A stretch of DNA of 64,000 bases, from contig NZ_JANHLE010000025.1 in assembly GCF_028682475.1 (NCBI RefSeq), forward strand, positions 18,536 to 82,535, written 5' to 3'. Below, in pieces: positions 42,716-51,054 of the stretch (the first letter of the stretch is position 1; every line of letters starts with the position of its first letter). Source of the stretch: Pseudomonas putida. GTDB taxonomy: Bacteria > Pseudomonadota > Gammaproteobacteria > Pseudomonadales > Pseudomonadaceae. Made by a program: the position numbers and the translations under genes. The notes beneath the pieces are model-generated. The model ran no database searches, was not told where the DNA came from, and saw only the letters and a program-made list of their open reading frames with translations.

Positions 42716-43636
42716 CTAGCGGAACACCAGCGCCTTGAGCCCACCCGCCGGATCGTTATCGGGAAACTCCGGCGGGTTGGCCAAACGCTCAGCGAATACC
42801 AGCTCCGGCGCCTCTTCGGCCATACCCTCGATCAAAAACTCAGGCCCGATGGCCGGATCATTCACACAAGCCAGCACCACCCCGCCCTCAGTCAACAACT
42901 CAGGCAACCGCCGCAAAATCTTGCGGTAATCCTGAGTCAGCACAAAGCTGCCTTTCTGGAAAGTCGGCGGATCAATGATGATCAGATCATAAGGCCCGGA
43001 CTTGCGCACCTTGCCCCACGACTTGAACAACTCATGCCCGAGAAAACTCACCCGCCCAAGATCATGACCATTGAGCCGATGATTATCCCGCCCACGACTC
43101 AACGCCGAACGCGCCATATCCAGATTGACCACCTGCTCGGCACCACCGGCAATCGCCGCCACCGAAAACCCGCAGGTATAGGCAAACAGATTCAATACCC
43201 GCTTACCCGCCGCCTGCGCACGCACCCAGCGCCGCCCATAACGCATATCGAGGAACAACCCGGTGTTCTGCTTCAAACCGAGATCCAGCTGATAGCGCAA
43301 ACCGTCTTCATCAATCAGCCAGTGCTCACTCGGCGAGCCCAGCAGCCATTGCCCGGGGCTGTCGGGAAGATAACGATGCTGAATCAGGATCGCCTGCCCA
43401 CTCCAGCACGGTGCCTGGGCGAGTGCCAACAGCATCTGCTCCAGCTCCGGCAGTTGCCCGGCCGGTGGCTCGCGAAACAGCGACACCAGCAGCACACCTT
43501 GCAACCAGTCCACCGTGATCTGCTCGAGCCCCGGCCAGCAACGCCCGCGGCCATGAAACAGCCGACGGGTTTCGGCTGGCGCCGGGTCAAAGGCCGCAAG
43601 CAGGTGGTGCTGGAGAGTGTCGATCACAGAAGTCAT
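42716..43636 (-). CDS. Class I SAM-dependent methyltransferase (RlmI-like C-terminal fold)
   Basis: The 306-residue protein has motif I VLNLFAYTCGFSVAAIAGGA, the acidic cofactor loop VVNLDMARSALSRGRDNHRL, and the catalytic-type motif DLIIIDPPTFQKGSF, found in the rRNA cytosine methyltransferase group. QNTGLFLDMRYGRRWV precedes motif I, as in RlmI/RlmL enzymes. It probably methylates RNA. The ATG at 43636 is chosen; a longer reading from 43708 is possible but has no better ribosome site. Divergent from the hydrolase gene. Confidence 0.82.
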   Translation of the reverse strand: MTSVIDTLQHHLLAAFDPAPAETRRLFHGRGRCWPGLEQITVDWLQGVLLVSLFREPPAGQLPELEQMLLALAQAPCWSGQAILIQHRYLPDSPGQWLLGSPSEHWLIDEDGLRYQLDLGLKQNTGLFLDMRYGRRWVRAQAAGKRVLNLFAYTCGFSVAAIAGGAEQVVNLDMARSALSRGRDNHRLNGHDLGRVSFLGHELFKSWGKVRKSGPYDLIIIDPPTFQKGSFVLTQDYRKILRRLPELLTEGGVVLACVNDPAIGPEFLIEGMAEEAPELVFAERLANPPEFPDNDPAGGLKALVFR

Positions 43637-43748
43637 GGGCAGATTCAATACAGGAAAGCCGTCTATTCTACGCGCAACCGGTACTCCACCCGAAACCGCC
43701 GGGAGCATCTACACTGCCTATCCCACCCTCATCTGCTGGAAAACCACC

Positions 43749-44441
43749 ATGAGCGAAAAACCTAGCATTGTTCTGGTCCATGGTTTCTGGGGCGGCGCCG
43801 CCCACTGGAGCAAGGTCATCCTTGAATTGTCGCGCCTGGGCTACCGCGACCTGCACGCCGTGGAGATGCCCCTGACATCGTTGGCCGACGACGCCGAACG
43901 CACACGCAAGATGGTTGCGTCGATTCCCGGCAAGGTGCTGCTGGTCGGCCATTCCTATGGCGGCGCAGTGATCACCCAGATGGGCAATCAGCCCAATGTC
44001 ACCGGCCTGGTCTACATCGCCGCCTTCGCCCCTGACGAGGGCGAAAGTCCGGGGGGAATTACCGCACAGAACGTGCCTGAAGCTGCCGCCAACTTGCAGC
44101 CGGATGGCGACGGCTACCTATGGATCAAGCCGGACAAACTTCACGAAAGCTTCTGCCAGGACCTGAGCAAGGACGAAGGGCTGGTCATGAGCGTGACCCA
44201 GAAAGCGCCGCTGGCCAGCACCTTCGGCGACACCATCAGCAACCCGGCGTGGAAGCACAAACCCACCTGGTATCAGCTCTCCACCCATGACCGGATGATC
44301 GCCCCGGCCAATCAGGAAATGATGTCCAACCGCATGAACCCGAAAGAAGTGCTGCGCCTGGACGCCAGCCACGCCTCGCTGGCCTCGCGGGCTGCCGAAG
44401 TGGCAGCCCTGATCGACCGCGCGGCGCTCAGTCCGGCTTGA
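43749..44441 (+). CDS. Alpha/beta hydrolase
   Basis: The 230-residue hydrolase has the oxyanion segment VLVHGFWGGAAHW (residues about 7-20), the nucleophile elbow GHSYGG near residue 73, and a C-terminal catalytic His region (DASHASL). It resembles salicylate/ester-type hydrolases of the EstC group; the substrate is unknown. Its 3' end overlaps the convergent EamA transporter gene by 14 bp. Confidence 0.85.
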   Translation: MSEKPSIVLVHGFWGGAAHWSKVILELSRLGYRDLHAVEMPLTSLADDAERTRKMVASIPGKVLLVGHSYGGAVITQMGNQPNVTGLVYIAAFAPDEGESPGGITAQNVPEAAANLQPDGDGYLWIKPDKLHESFCQDLSKDEGLVMSVTQKAPLASTFGDTISNPAWKHKPTWYQLSTHDRMIAPANQEMMSNRMNPKEVLRLDASHASLASRAAEVAALIDRAALSPA

Positions 44442-45333
44442 CCGCAGCAACCTTGACCGCTGGTTTGAACCACCAGCCTTGCTGCATACCGGCGGCGGCC
44501 AGCAGGATCGTCGCCACACCCAGCCACTGCAGCGGCGCCAGGCGGTGGTCGAAGGCGAACCAGTCAACGAAGATCGCCGCGATCGGGTAGATGAACGACA
44601 ACGCCCCGGTCAACGCGGTCGGCAGCTTCTGGATCGCACCGTACAGCAGCACATACATCACCCCGGTATGCACGATCCCCAGGGTCACCAGCGAAGCCAG
44701 CGCACCAGCCTCGCTGGGCAGGCCCGAGGTGTTGGCCCACGGCGCCAGCAGCAGGATCCCGGTGCACACCTGGATCAGCGCGATCAGGTGCGGTGGTGTA
44801 CCGCTCAGACGCTTGATGATCAACGCCGCCACGGCATACAGGAACGCCGCGCCCAGGGCCAGGCCGATCCCCAGCAGGTAGTCATTGCCGCTGCCGCCCT
44901 GGCTGCCGTGGGCACTGACAATCGCCAGCATCCCGGCAAACGACAGCGCCAGCCAGAACAGCTTCTGCACGGTGATCTTCTCACCGAGAAACACTGCCGC
45001 CAGCCCGACCAGCATGAACGGCTGGACGTTGTACACCGCAGTACCGATGGCAATCGAAGCCCGTGAGTAGGAGGCGAACAACAATACCCAGTTGCCGACG
45101 ATCGCCACGCCGCTGAGCACCGCCAGGGCGAAGGTGGTCAAGGTCAGGATTCCGGGTTTGAGAAAGCCCATGGCCAGGCAGATCAGCAACAAGGTGCCCG
45201 CACCAAACACGCAGCGCCAGAACACCACATCCAGCACCGGTTGCCCGGACACCAGTACAAACCAGCCAATGGTCCCCGAGATCAGCATCGCGGCGACCAT
45301 TTCCAGCGAACCACGGCGTATTGAACTGTCCAT
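44428..45333 (-). CDS. EamA-family (DMT) exporter
   Basis: The 301-residue inner-membrane protein has ten hydrophobic segments in two EamA repeats (from LEMVAAMLISGTIGWFVLVS, and VCTGILLLAPWANTSGLPS in the second). The family exports amino acids and other metabolites. The ATG at 45333 lies 6 nt after GGAGG. It is divergent from an Lrp/AsnC regulator, a common pairing in which the regulator controls amino-acid export. Confidence 0.88.
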   Translation of the reverse strand: MDSSIRRGSLEMVAAMLISGTIGWFVLVSGQPVLDVVFWRCVFGAGTLLLICLAMGFLKPGILTLTTFALAVLSGVAIVGNWVLLFASYSRASIAIGTAVYNVQPFMLVGLAAVFLGEKITVQKLFWLALSFAGMLAIVSAHGSQGGSGNDYLLGIGLALGAAFLYAVAALIIKRLSGTPPHLIALIQVCTGILLLAPWANTSGLPSEAGALASLVTLGIVHTGVMYVLLYGAIQKLPTALTGALSFIYPIAAIFVDWFAFDHRLAPLQWLGVATILLAAAGMQQGWWFKPAVKVAAVKPD

Positions 45334-45430
45334 CACTCACCTCCTTGAAGATGGCTAAATTATGCGAGCCTGGTGCTGCCTGCTCCAGTGGATTAAACAG
45401 GCTAAACTGCAAAGACACCTTTACTATCAA

Positions 45431-45450
45431 GGCAGATTCCGCAATCTGCC
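45431..45450. promoter_or_regulatory. Perfect palindrome upstream of the Lrp-type gene
   Basis: GGCAGATT-CCGC-AATCTGCC, ending 13 bp before the ATG of the regulator. It is probably an operator for autoregulation and for the divergent exporter, or a leader hairpin near the ribosome site. Confidence 0.5.
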
Positions 45451-45463
45451 TAACGAGGCTGTG

Positions 45464-45901
45464 ATGACCGACGATATCGACCAGTTGTTGATCAAGGCGC
45501 TGATGGAAGACTCACGCCGCTCGCTCAAAGCCCTGGCGCAGCTCAGCGGTCTGTCTGCGCCCAGCGTCAGCGAACGCCTGCGCCGCCTGGAAGAACGCGG
45601 TGTGCTCAAAGGCTACACGGTTGAAATTGACCCGCGCTGCTTTGGTTATCAGCTGCAGGCGATCGTGCGGGTACGGCCATTGCCGGGGCAGTTGCAGGAA
45701 GTGGAACGGCAGATCATGGCGATCCCCGAATTCACCGAGTGCGACAAGGTCACCGGTGACGACTGCTTTATCGCCCGCTTGCATGTGCGCTCGATGGAAG
45801 AGCTCGATACCGTGCTGGACAAACTCAACAGCCATGCCGAGACCAACACCGCAATCGTCAAAAAGACCCCGGTCAAGCGCCGCTTGCCACCGATGGCGTA
45901 A
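45464..45901 (+). CDS. Lrp/AsnC-family regulator
   Basis: The 145-residue protein has an N-terminal HTH (LDQLLIKAL-type start; LAQLSGLSAPSVSERLRRLE, residues about 22-42) and a C-terminal RAM ligand-binding domain (GYQLQAIVRVRPLPGQ, VTGDDCFIARLHVRS). The ATG at 45464 follows GAGG at 5 nt. Likely senses an amino acid and controls the divergent exporter. Confidence 0.88.
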   Translation: MTDDIDQLLIKALMEDSRRSLKALAQLSGLSAPSVSERLRRLEERGVLKGYTVEIDPRCFGYQLQAIVRVRPLPGQLQEVERQIMAIPEFTECDKVTGDDCFIARLHVRSMEELDTVLDKLNSHAETNTAIVKKTPVKRRLPPMA

Positions 45902-45922
45902 AACCCGCTGAGGGCACCAGCG

Positions 45923-46585
45923 TCAGCTTGGGCAGGTGTGCGCGCCGTTGTCCAGGCCCTGCTTGTAATTGCGGCTAAGCAGACTGGCCTTGCCGTCGTG
46001 CCAGGTCAGGGTCAGGACATACAGCGAATCAAAATCGCCGCCATCCCAGTCCTCGGTGATCACCCGCTTCTCTCCGAGGGCCTTGCCGGCCACGGTATTG
46101 ATCAGCTCGGGCAGGTAACCATGCGACCAGGCGGTATAGACGGTGGCATTGCGGTACTTATCCTGCAGCAGCTCGTCAGCCAGTGCATCGGTATCGTTGG
46201 CGCCAAAGTCAATGTTGACCGGCAGGCCAAGCTTGATAGCGCTCGGGCTGATGGTCATCAACGGACGGATGTAACTGTAGGCGTCGTCCTTGCTGCCCTC
46301 TTCAACGTGGCGGGACGGGTTGGCGGCAAACACGTAGTCGGCCTTGCCGAATTTCTCCGGCAGCAAGGTGGCCAGATCCAGGGCGCGATTCAGGCCTTGG
46401 CAATTAAGCTGCCCCAGACCTTCACCCGGCTTTTCCGCATGGCGCAGGAACACCAGGGTCTGGATACCATCCACTGGCTCGGCACGGCTTTCGACGGCCT
46501 CCACGGCCAGTAGCGTGACACCACCGAGCAGGGCCAGCGAACACAAGGCATGGCGGTGGCGTTTGAACAGGGTCAACAGCTTCAT
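45923..46585 (-). CDS. Secreted histidine phosphatase-family protein
   Basis: The 220-residue protein has an N-terminal membrane/signal segment (HALCSLALLGGVTLLAVEAV). The phosphoglycerate-mutase-type active-site start is FLRHAEKP, and a second histidine region is AWSHGYLPEL. The RHG motif is modified to RHA. It is likely periplasmic; the substrate is unknown. Confidence 0.78.
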   Translation of the reverse strand: MKLLTLFKRHRHALCSLALLGGVTLLAVEAVESRAEPVDGIQTLVFLRHAEKPGEGLGQLNCQGLNRALDLATLLPEKFGKADYVFAANPSRHVEEGSKDDAYSYIRPLMTISPSAIKLGLPVNIDFGANDTDALADELLQDKYRNATVYTAWSHGYLPELINTVAGKALGEKRVITEDWDGGDFDSLYVLTLTWHDGKASLLSRNYKQGLDNGAHTCPS

Positions 46586-46795
46586 CGAGCGGGCTCTTCA
46601 CGGCAAAAAGGGATAACGCTGGCCCGCGTGTGACACGCCGCGGCCGAGGCCGCGGGTGATCCCTGTCTGTTGTTCCATCCGTGAAGCGGGCTAACTGAGA
46701 GTGCGATAATCCCGTTTGGTTCGATCCCTGATTGCTCAACCCTGAGCACGATTGACTTTAATGCGCTGATGTTGCCGAATTAAGTCAGGTGCTTG

Positions 46796-47134
46796 TCACT
46801 CATCGCGGGTCAGGACTTCCAGCAACTCGATCTCGAACGTCAGGTTCGAATGTGGCGTGATCGCCCCCATGCTGCGCTCGCCATAAGCCAGGTGCGACGG
46901 CACGACCAGCTTGCGCTTGCCGCCGACCTTCATGCCCATCAGGCCCTGATCCCAGCCCTTGATCACCCGACCGGTGCCGATCACACACTGGAATGGCTTG
47001 CCGCGATCGTAGGACGAGTCGAATTTCGTGCCGTCTTCCAGCCAGCCGGTGTACTGGGTGGTGATCAGCGCGCCCTTGACCGCCTCCTTGCCTTCGCCCA
47101 GCTGGATATCGATGATTTGCAGTTCGCTGCTCAT
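46796..47134 (-). CDS. FKBP-type peptidyl-prolyl isomerase
   Basis: The 112-residue single-domain FKBP has QYTGWLEDGTKFDSSYDRG, FQCVIGTGRVIKGWDQGL, LAYGERSMG and LTFEIELLEV, which cover the active-site residues. No signal peptide is seen, so a cytoplasmic folding helper. It lies upstream of nothing obviously related. Confidence 0.93.
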   Translation of the reverse strand: MSSELQIIDIQLGEGKEAVKGALITTQYTGWLEDGTKFDSSYDRGKPFQCVIGTGRVIKGWDQGLMGMKVGGKRKLVVPSHLAYGERSMGAITPHSNLTFEIELLEVLTRDE

Positions 47135-47173
47135 GCGTGACCTCGTTGATGCATGTTCCGAGGCAGCCTTTTC

Positions 47174-48115
47174 TCAGGAATGCACAGGTTTGGCAAGGTT
47201 TGTCGGGGTGCCATGCTGACGCATCGACCAGCAAACGCCGCCGATCACCAGGAGGATTGCCGCCGCCTCCAGCAGGCTCGGCCCGCTTTGCCGCCAGATG
47301 AAGGCGTAGAGCAAGGCAAACAGGGTTTCGAAGACGATCAGTTGGCCGCTCAAGGTCAATGGCATGCGTTTGGACGCGGCATTCCACAGCAGCGCCGCCA
47401 GCCACGAACCAAAAATTGCACAGCCCAGGCTGTAGAGCCAGAACAGCCCCCAGCGTTCAGCCGACGCCTCGACCTGCAACTGCGCTGGCTGCCACAGGGC
47501 AATAACCACCACCAACACCAGGCTGAACACCCCGGTCATCACGCCACACAACACCGACCACTGGTGGCTGTCAAAATGCCCGCACTGCTTGAGATAACGG
47601 CTGTTGTTAACCGCGTACCAGGTCCAGCAGGCCAGGGCTGCCAGGGCGTAGAGCACGCCCGCGACTTTGTCGCCCACCGCCCCCGGTTCAACGGCAAAGG
47701 TCTGCAGGTTGATACACAGCATGCCGGCGAGAATCAGCAACAGCGGCGCAAACAGCTGCCTGAGCGCTACCCCGCCGCTGTCGTGGCGACCATAGAGAGT
47801 GATGGTCAGCGGCAACACACCGACGATCAGCGAAGCCGGCGCCACCCCAAGGCGCTGGATGGCCGCCACCAGGCAAATGAAGTACAGCAGGTTGCCGATC
47901 AACGCCAGGCGTCCGAGCATCCAGAAATCTGCCAGGGTCAAACGACCCAGGGCCTTGCGCATCGGTAGCGCCAGCACCAGGGTCACCCCCCCGAACAGCA
48001 CAAAGCGCGCGCAACTGAGCAGCACCGGACTGAACTCTGGCAACAACTGCGGCACCATCAGCACCAGCCCCCACATCGCCCCGGCTACCCCGGCGTAGGC
48101 CACACCCTGTTTCAC
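47174..48115 (-). CDS. EamA-family (DMT) transporter
   Basis: The 313-residue membrane protein has ten hydrophobic segments (VAYAGVAGAMWGLVLMVPQL first). The GTG at 48115 with AGGAG at 7 nt decides the start; the much longer in-frame reading to 48658 covers the divergent LysR gene and is rejected. Divergent from the LysR regulator, which probably controls it. Confidence 0.87.
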   Translation of the reverse strand: MKQGVAYAGVAGAMWGLVLMVPQLLPEFSPVLLSCARFVLFGGVTLVLALPMRKALGRLTLADFWMLGRLALIGNLLYFICLVAAIQRLGVAPASLIVGVLPLTITLYGRHDSGGVALRQLFAPLLLILAGMLCINLQTFAVEPGAVGDKVAGVLYALAALACWTWYAVNNSRYLKQCGHFDSHQWSVLCGVMTGVFSLVLVVVIALWQPAQLQVEASAERWGLFWLYSLGCAIFGSWLAALLWNAASKRMPLTLSGQLIVFETLFALLYAFIWRQSGPSLLEAAAILLVIGGVCWSMRQHGTPTNLAKPVHS

Positions 48116-48269
48116 TTGCCTGCTCCTGTTCAAAGAAGTGCGCAGGCTACCGTTTGGCCGTCGCCCGGACAAAAGATCATTAGGCATGCAGGCATTCCTG
48201 CAGGGAATGTCTTTCGACCTGAAAGCATCGACTTTATGATGTAGCCATTCCCCAGAACGGATTGCCAGC

Positions 48270-49163
48270 ATGAGTCGCTTCAGCCGCCACCTGCCCCCGC
48301 TGGATACCCTGATCGCTTTTGAAGCGGTGGTGCGCACCGGCAGTTTCACCCGTGCCGCCAGCGAGCTGTACCTGACCCAGAGCGCGGTGAGCAAACAAAT
48401 CAAGCTGTTGGAACACCACCTCGGCGCCGTGCTGTTCGAGCGCCGGGCCCGCGGCATCGCCCTGACCTCGGCCGGAGAAGGCTTCAACACCATTGTCGAA
48501 CCGATGCTGGAGAGCCTGCTGGCCAATGTGCTGCGCTTGAAAGCCGGCCATAGCAGTCGCAATGTCAGCGTCATCTGCACCCACGCCGTCGCCCAGTACT
48601 GGCTGTTCCCGCGCCTGCTGCGCTTCAACGAACAACACCCTGAACTGACCGTGAACATCCACGCCAGTAACGAGATCAGTGAAAGCGATATTGCCCACTA
48701 CGATTTCGGTATTCTCTACGGCCATGGCCACTGGAGTTCACTCAAGGCCGACAAGCTGTTCGACGAAACCATCTACCCGATTGCCAGCGCCAAGCGTGCC
48801 CTGCCCGTGATCGACTCGCTGGAAGCGCTGCAGACCTTACCGCTGATCCAACTGGACGCCTCGGCCTGGAACTGCCTGGACTGGCAGGACTGGTTCAGTC
48901 ACCAGGGGCTGCGCTACCAGGCGCCGGCCGATGCGGTGACCTTCAACCAGGTCAACCTGGTGTTCGAGGCAGTTTTGCAAGGCATGGGAGTCGGACTTGG
49001 CTGGGAATTCATGGCCCGCGAGCGCATCGAGCAGGGGGCGATCCGCCAGGTCTCGGCGTATGTTGTGCACACTGGGCAAGCCGACTATCTGGTGCACGAC
49101 AAACAGGCGCCCTGCTCACCGGCGGCGCAGGTGTTTGCAGACTGGTTGCTGGCGCTCAGTTGA
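48270..49163 (+). CDS. LysR-family regulator (GcvA-like)
   Basis: The 297-residue protein has an N-terminal winged HTH (LIAFEAVVRTGSFTRAASEL, then YLTQSAVSKQIKLLEHHLG, residues about 10-60) and a C-terminal effector domain. It is divergent from the EamA transporter. Its last codons (LLALS-stop) lie in the 46-bp repeat 49147-49192, whose second copy is at the GFA gene end (53049-53094). Confidence 0.9.
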   Translation: MSRFSRHLPPLDTLIAFEAVVRTGSFTRAASELYLTQSAVSKQIKLLEHHLGAVLFERRARGIALTSAGEGFNTIVEPMLESLLANVLRLKAGHSSRNVSVICTHAVAQYWLFPRLLRFNEQHPELTVNIHASNEISESDIAHYDFGILYGHGHWSSLKADKLFDETIYPIASAKRALPVIDSLEALQTLPLIQLDASAWNCLDWQDWFSHQGLRYQAPADAVTFNQVNLVFEAVLQGMGVGLGWEFMARERIEQGAIRQVSAYVVHTGQADYLVHDKQAPCSPAAQVFADWLLALS

Positions 49164-49192
49164 ACAGCGCTTCGGCTTCGGCGCCGGTCATG
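49147..49192. repeat. Direct repeat, left copy (LysR end plus remnant GFA end)
   Basis: Matches 53049-53094 at 42 of 46 positions. It contains the LysR stop (49161-49163) and, on the minus strand, a remnant of a GFA C-terminus (MTGAEAEALFN-stop; the intact gene ends MTGAEVEALFN). It marks the left border of the Ig-like gene pair. Confidence 0.8.
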
Positions 49193-50821
49193 TCACCAGC
49201 CTATCCGGTACAACGCGGGGAAACGGTTGCCGCCCTGGAATGAGATTCCTTCGAAGTTGGGCGCAAGGTTTTGCAGGTCAACCGCTCTTGCATGATCATT
49301 GCTGGTAATGTTGTCCCCCGACCAGTAGTACGTCAGTGGCCAGTTCAGTATCGCTGGCACACTCTTGCTCTGGTCCTCATTCTTGTATTGTTCCCAGAAC
49401 TGACCCATCTGTACCCGGCTTAAAGCTCTGCCTTCCGGGCGCACCTCGCTGTCCGGCACGGTCCACCAACGGTCATCTTTCTTCTGAACCAGGCGCACCC
49501 CGCTAAACGTGACGGTGTAACTCGCCTGATCACCGTTAGCATCGAACACCGTGATCACTGACGCGCCATTGGCGCCTGCGACCACAAAACCAGTCTGATC
49601 GACAGTGGCTACTTGCAGGTTGCTTGACTGATAGGCGTAAGGTGGAACACCACCCGTGGCCTGCCGCTGATAACTCCCGCCCGAACTAGCGGCCGGACGT
49701 AGAGGGGGACGATCAACCGCGATGATGTAGGAGGCGTTCACGGTTTGTGCATGCGCCGCTCCGATGTCCAACGGCTTTGCCAGCAAGACGAACGTGCTTT
49801 GCGAACTCTGCAGCCTGTCCACAGCCCCGGCGAAAGCCACCTGCACCTGCACGGTCAAGGCTGAGTTATGCGCTAACTGCTGCAGTTCTGAGCGCAGCAC
49901 GTTTCTGCTGAGTCCCGTGCCCACTTCGCTGGCGCTGACGCTCTGGTTCTGCGCGGCGTAGAAACTGTACGGCGCACCACTGTGCAATGTGCCACTGACC
50001 TCGATCCAATAGCGCTGCCCTTCGGCAATCAACAGCCAGGGCTTGACCGTGACAGTGGCATCACCTTGGAATTTACCGAGATCAAGCCTTTCACCGCTGG
50101 CCTGGGGCACGACCGGGGGTTGCAAAGCGCCTGCGGGCAGTTCTCCGACAACCAGTGAGCGCGATCTGGACTGCACACCCGGATTGCTTCCACGGACAAC
50201 CTCATAATCCACGCTGATGGTCTTGCCCAGATTGGCCGCCACCACGGAGACCGGAATAGTGAAAGCAACGAAATGCTCACCGGCGCCCACCGGCTTACCA
50301 GGCTGAACTTTTTCACCGTTGCAGTACACGGTCACATGATCGCCTTTGCGCATGCCTTGATAGATAACCAGCACAGTGGCGCCGTTTAACGCATTGACCG
50401 GCTCAAGCACGTTGCCCGACGCCTCCAGAACCGTCGGCGCCAGCAGGTTTTCCACCAGTTGCCGCTTGATCAGAAACGACAGCGCCTTTGCCGTGGCGGT
50501 CCGGCCGTTGTTGCGTTTGACCTCGTAGATCACCGACACAGTGTTATCGAGGTTGTCGATGATGTATGGCTGGTAAGCGATCCTGAGCGGAATCGGAACC
50601 TTGGCGTTGCCTTCATCAACCGTGACGCTGGTGCTGAACGTGGCGCCGGATCCCCCCTGCCAGGTGAGGGTGATCACGTCGCCTTCGGCCTTGCCCGCGT
50701 ATTGGGGGATATTGGCATGGGTCCCGTTACGCACCTCGTCCGGATCGAGGATCAGATTGCTGAGGCCGGCGATGGTTTGAGTGACGAGGCTGTCTGGGTG
50801 GGATTCACTGGGCGTCGACAT
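49193..50821 (-). CDS. Ig-like repeat protein A, unknown function
   Basis: Not recognised as a named protein. It has 542 residues and no signal peptide. The N-terminal region (residues 1-150) is nearly identical to the next gene. Ig-like beta modules of about 120 residues follow, each opening like PTVLEASGNVLEPV and PVVPQASGERLDLG. A Big-type module carries GGVPPYAYQSSNLQVATVDQ near residue 390. The unique C-terminal domain (about 440-542, RWWTVPDSEVRPEGR, FWEQYKNEDQ) has many Trp and Tyr. Start: ATG at 50821 with AGGAG. Similar modules occur in pseudomonad surface or insecticidal-type proteins; no secretion gene is adjacent. Confidence 0.75.
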   Translation of the reverse strand: MSTPSESHPDSLVTQTIAGLSNLILDPDEVRNGTHANIPQYAGKAEGDVITLTWQGGSGATFSTSVTVDEGNAKVPIPLRIAYQPYIIDNLDNTVSVIYEVKRNNGRTATAKALSFLIKRQLVENLLAPTVLEASGNVLEPVNALNGATVLVIYQGMRKGDHVTVYCNGEKVQPGKPVGAGEHFVAFTIPVSVVAANLGKTISVDYEVVRGSNPGVQSRSRSLVVGELPAGALQPPVVPQASGERLDLGKFQGDATVTVKPWLLIAEGQRYWIEVSGTLHSGAPYSFYAAQNQSVSASEVGTGLSRNVLRSELQQLAHNSALTVQVQVAFAGAVDRLQSSQSTFVLLAKPLDIGAAHAQTVNASYIIAVDRPPLRPAASSGGSYQRQATGGVPPYAYQSSNLQVATVDQTGFVVAGANGASVITVFDANGDQASYTVTFSGVRLVQKKDDRWWTVPDSEVRPEGRALSRVQMGQFWEQYKNEDQSKSVPAILNWPLTYYWSGDNITSNDHARAVDLQNLAPNFEGISFQGGNRFPALYRIGW

Positions 50822-50940
50822 GAATGACTCCTGCAGAAGAACAGCGCAGCGTTAGTAGGTTGCTGGATATTCTGCAGGGCGTTCGGGTATCGCGTAACTG
50901 GTAAAAATGCTAGTTGGCCTGTCCCAGGCCAGCCGCTACG
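50822..50940. repeat. Duplicated leader, copy A
   Basis: About 120 bp upstream of protein A, nearly identical to 52903-53020 upstream of protein B. Each copy contains a short inverted repeat (50913-50919 with 50927-50933 here). The promoter was evidently duplicated with the gene. Confidence 0.75.
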
Positions 50941-51054
50941 TGATATCGCCCAAGCACATATCAGCCCAGAGATACCGAGCTAAAGAAGCAGGTCTGAATA
51001 GCGGGCGAACTAGCGACTTACCCGGCGTTGGCCTAGCGTTGTGGGCAAGCTGTA

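Noticed and set aside
46638..46655. CCGCGGCC-GA-GGCCGCGG palindrome between the histidine phosphatase and FKBP genes
   Set aside because: No T-run on either strand and GC-rich palindromes are frequent here; not called as a terminator.
47174..48658. Long form (494 codons) of the EamA transporter
   Set aside because: The extension overlaps the divergent LysR gene and ignores a well-placed GTG with AGGAG at 48115.
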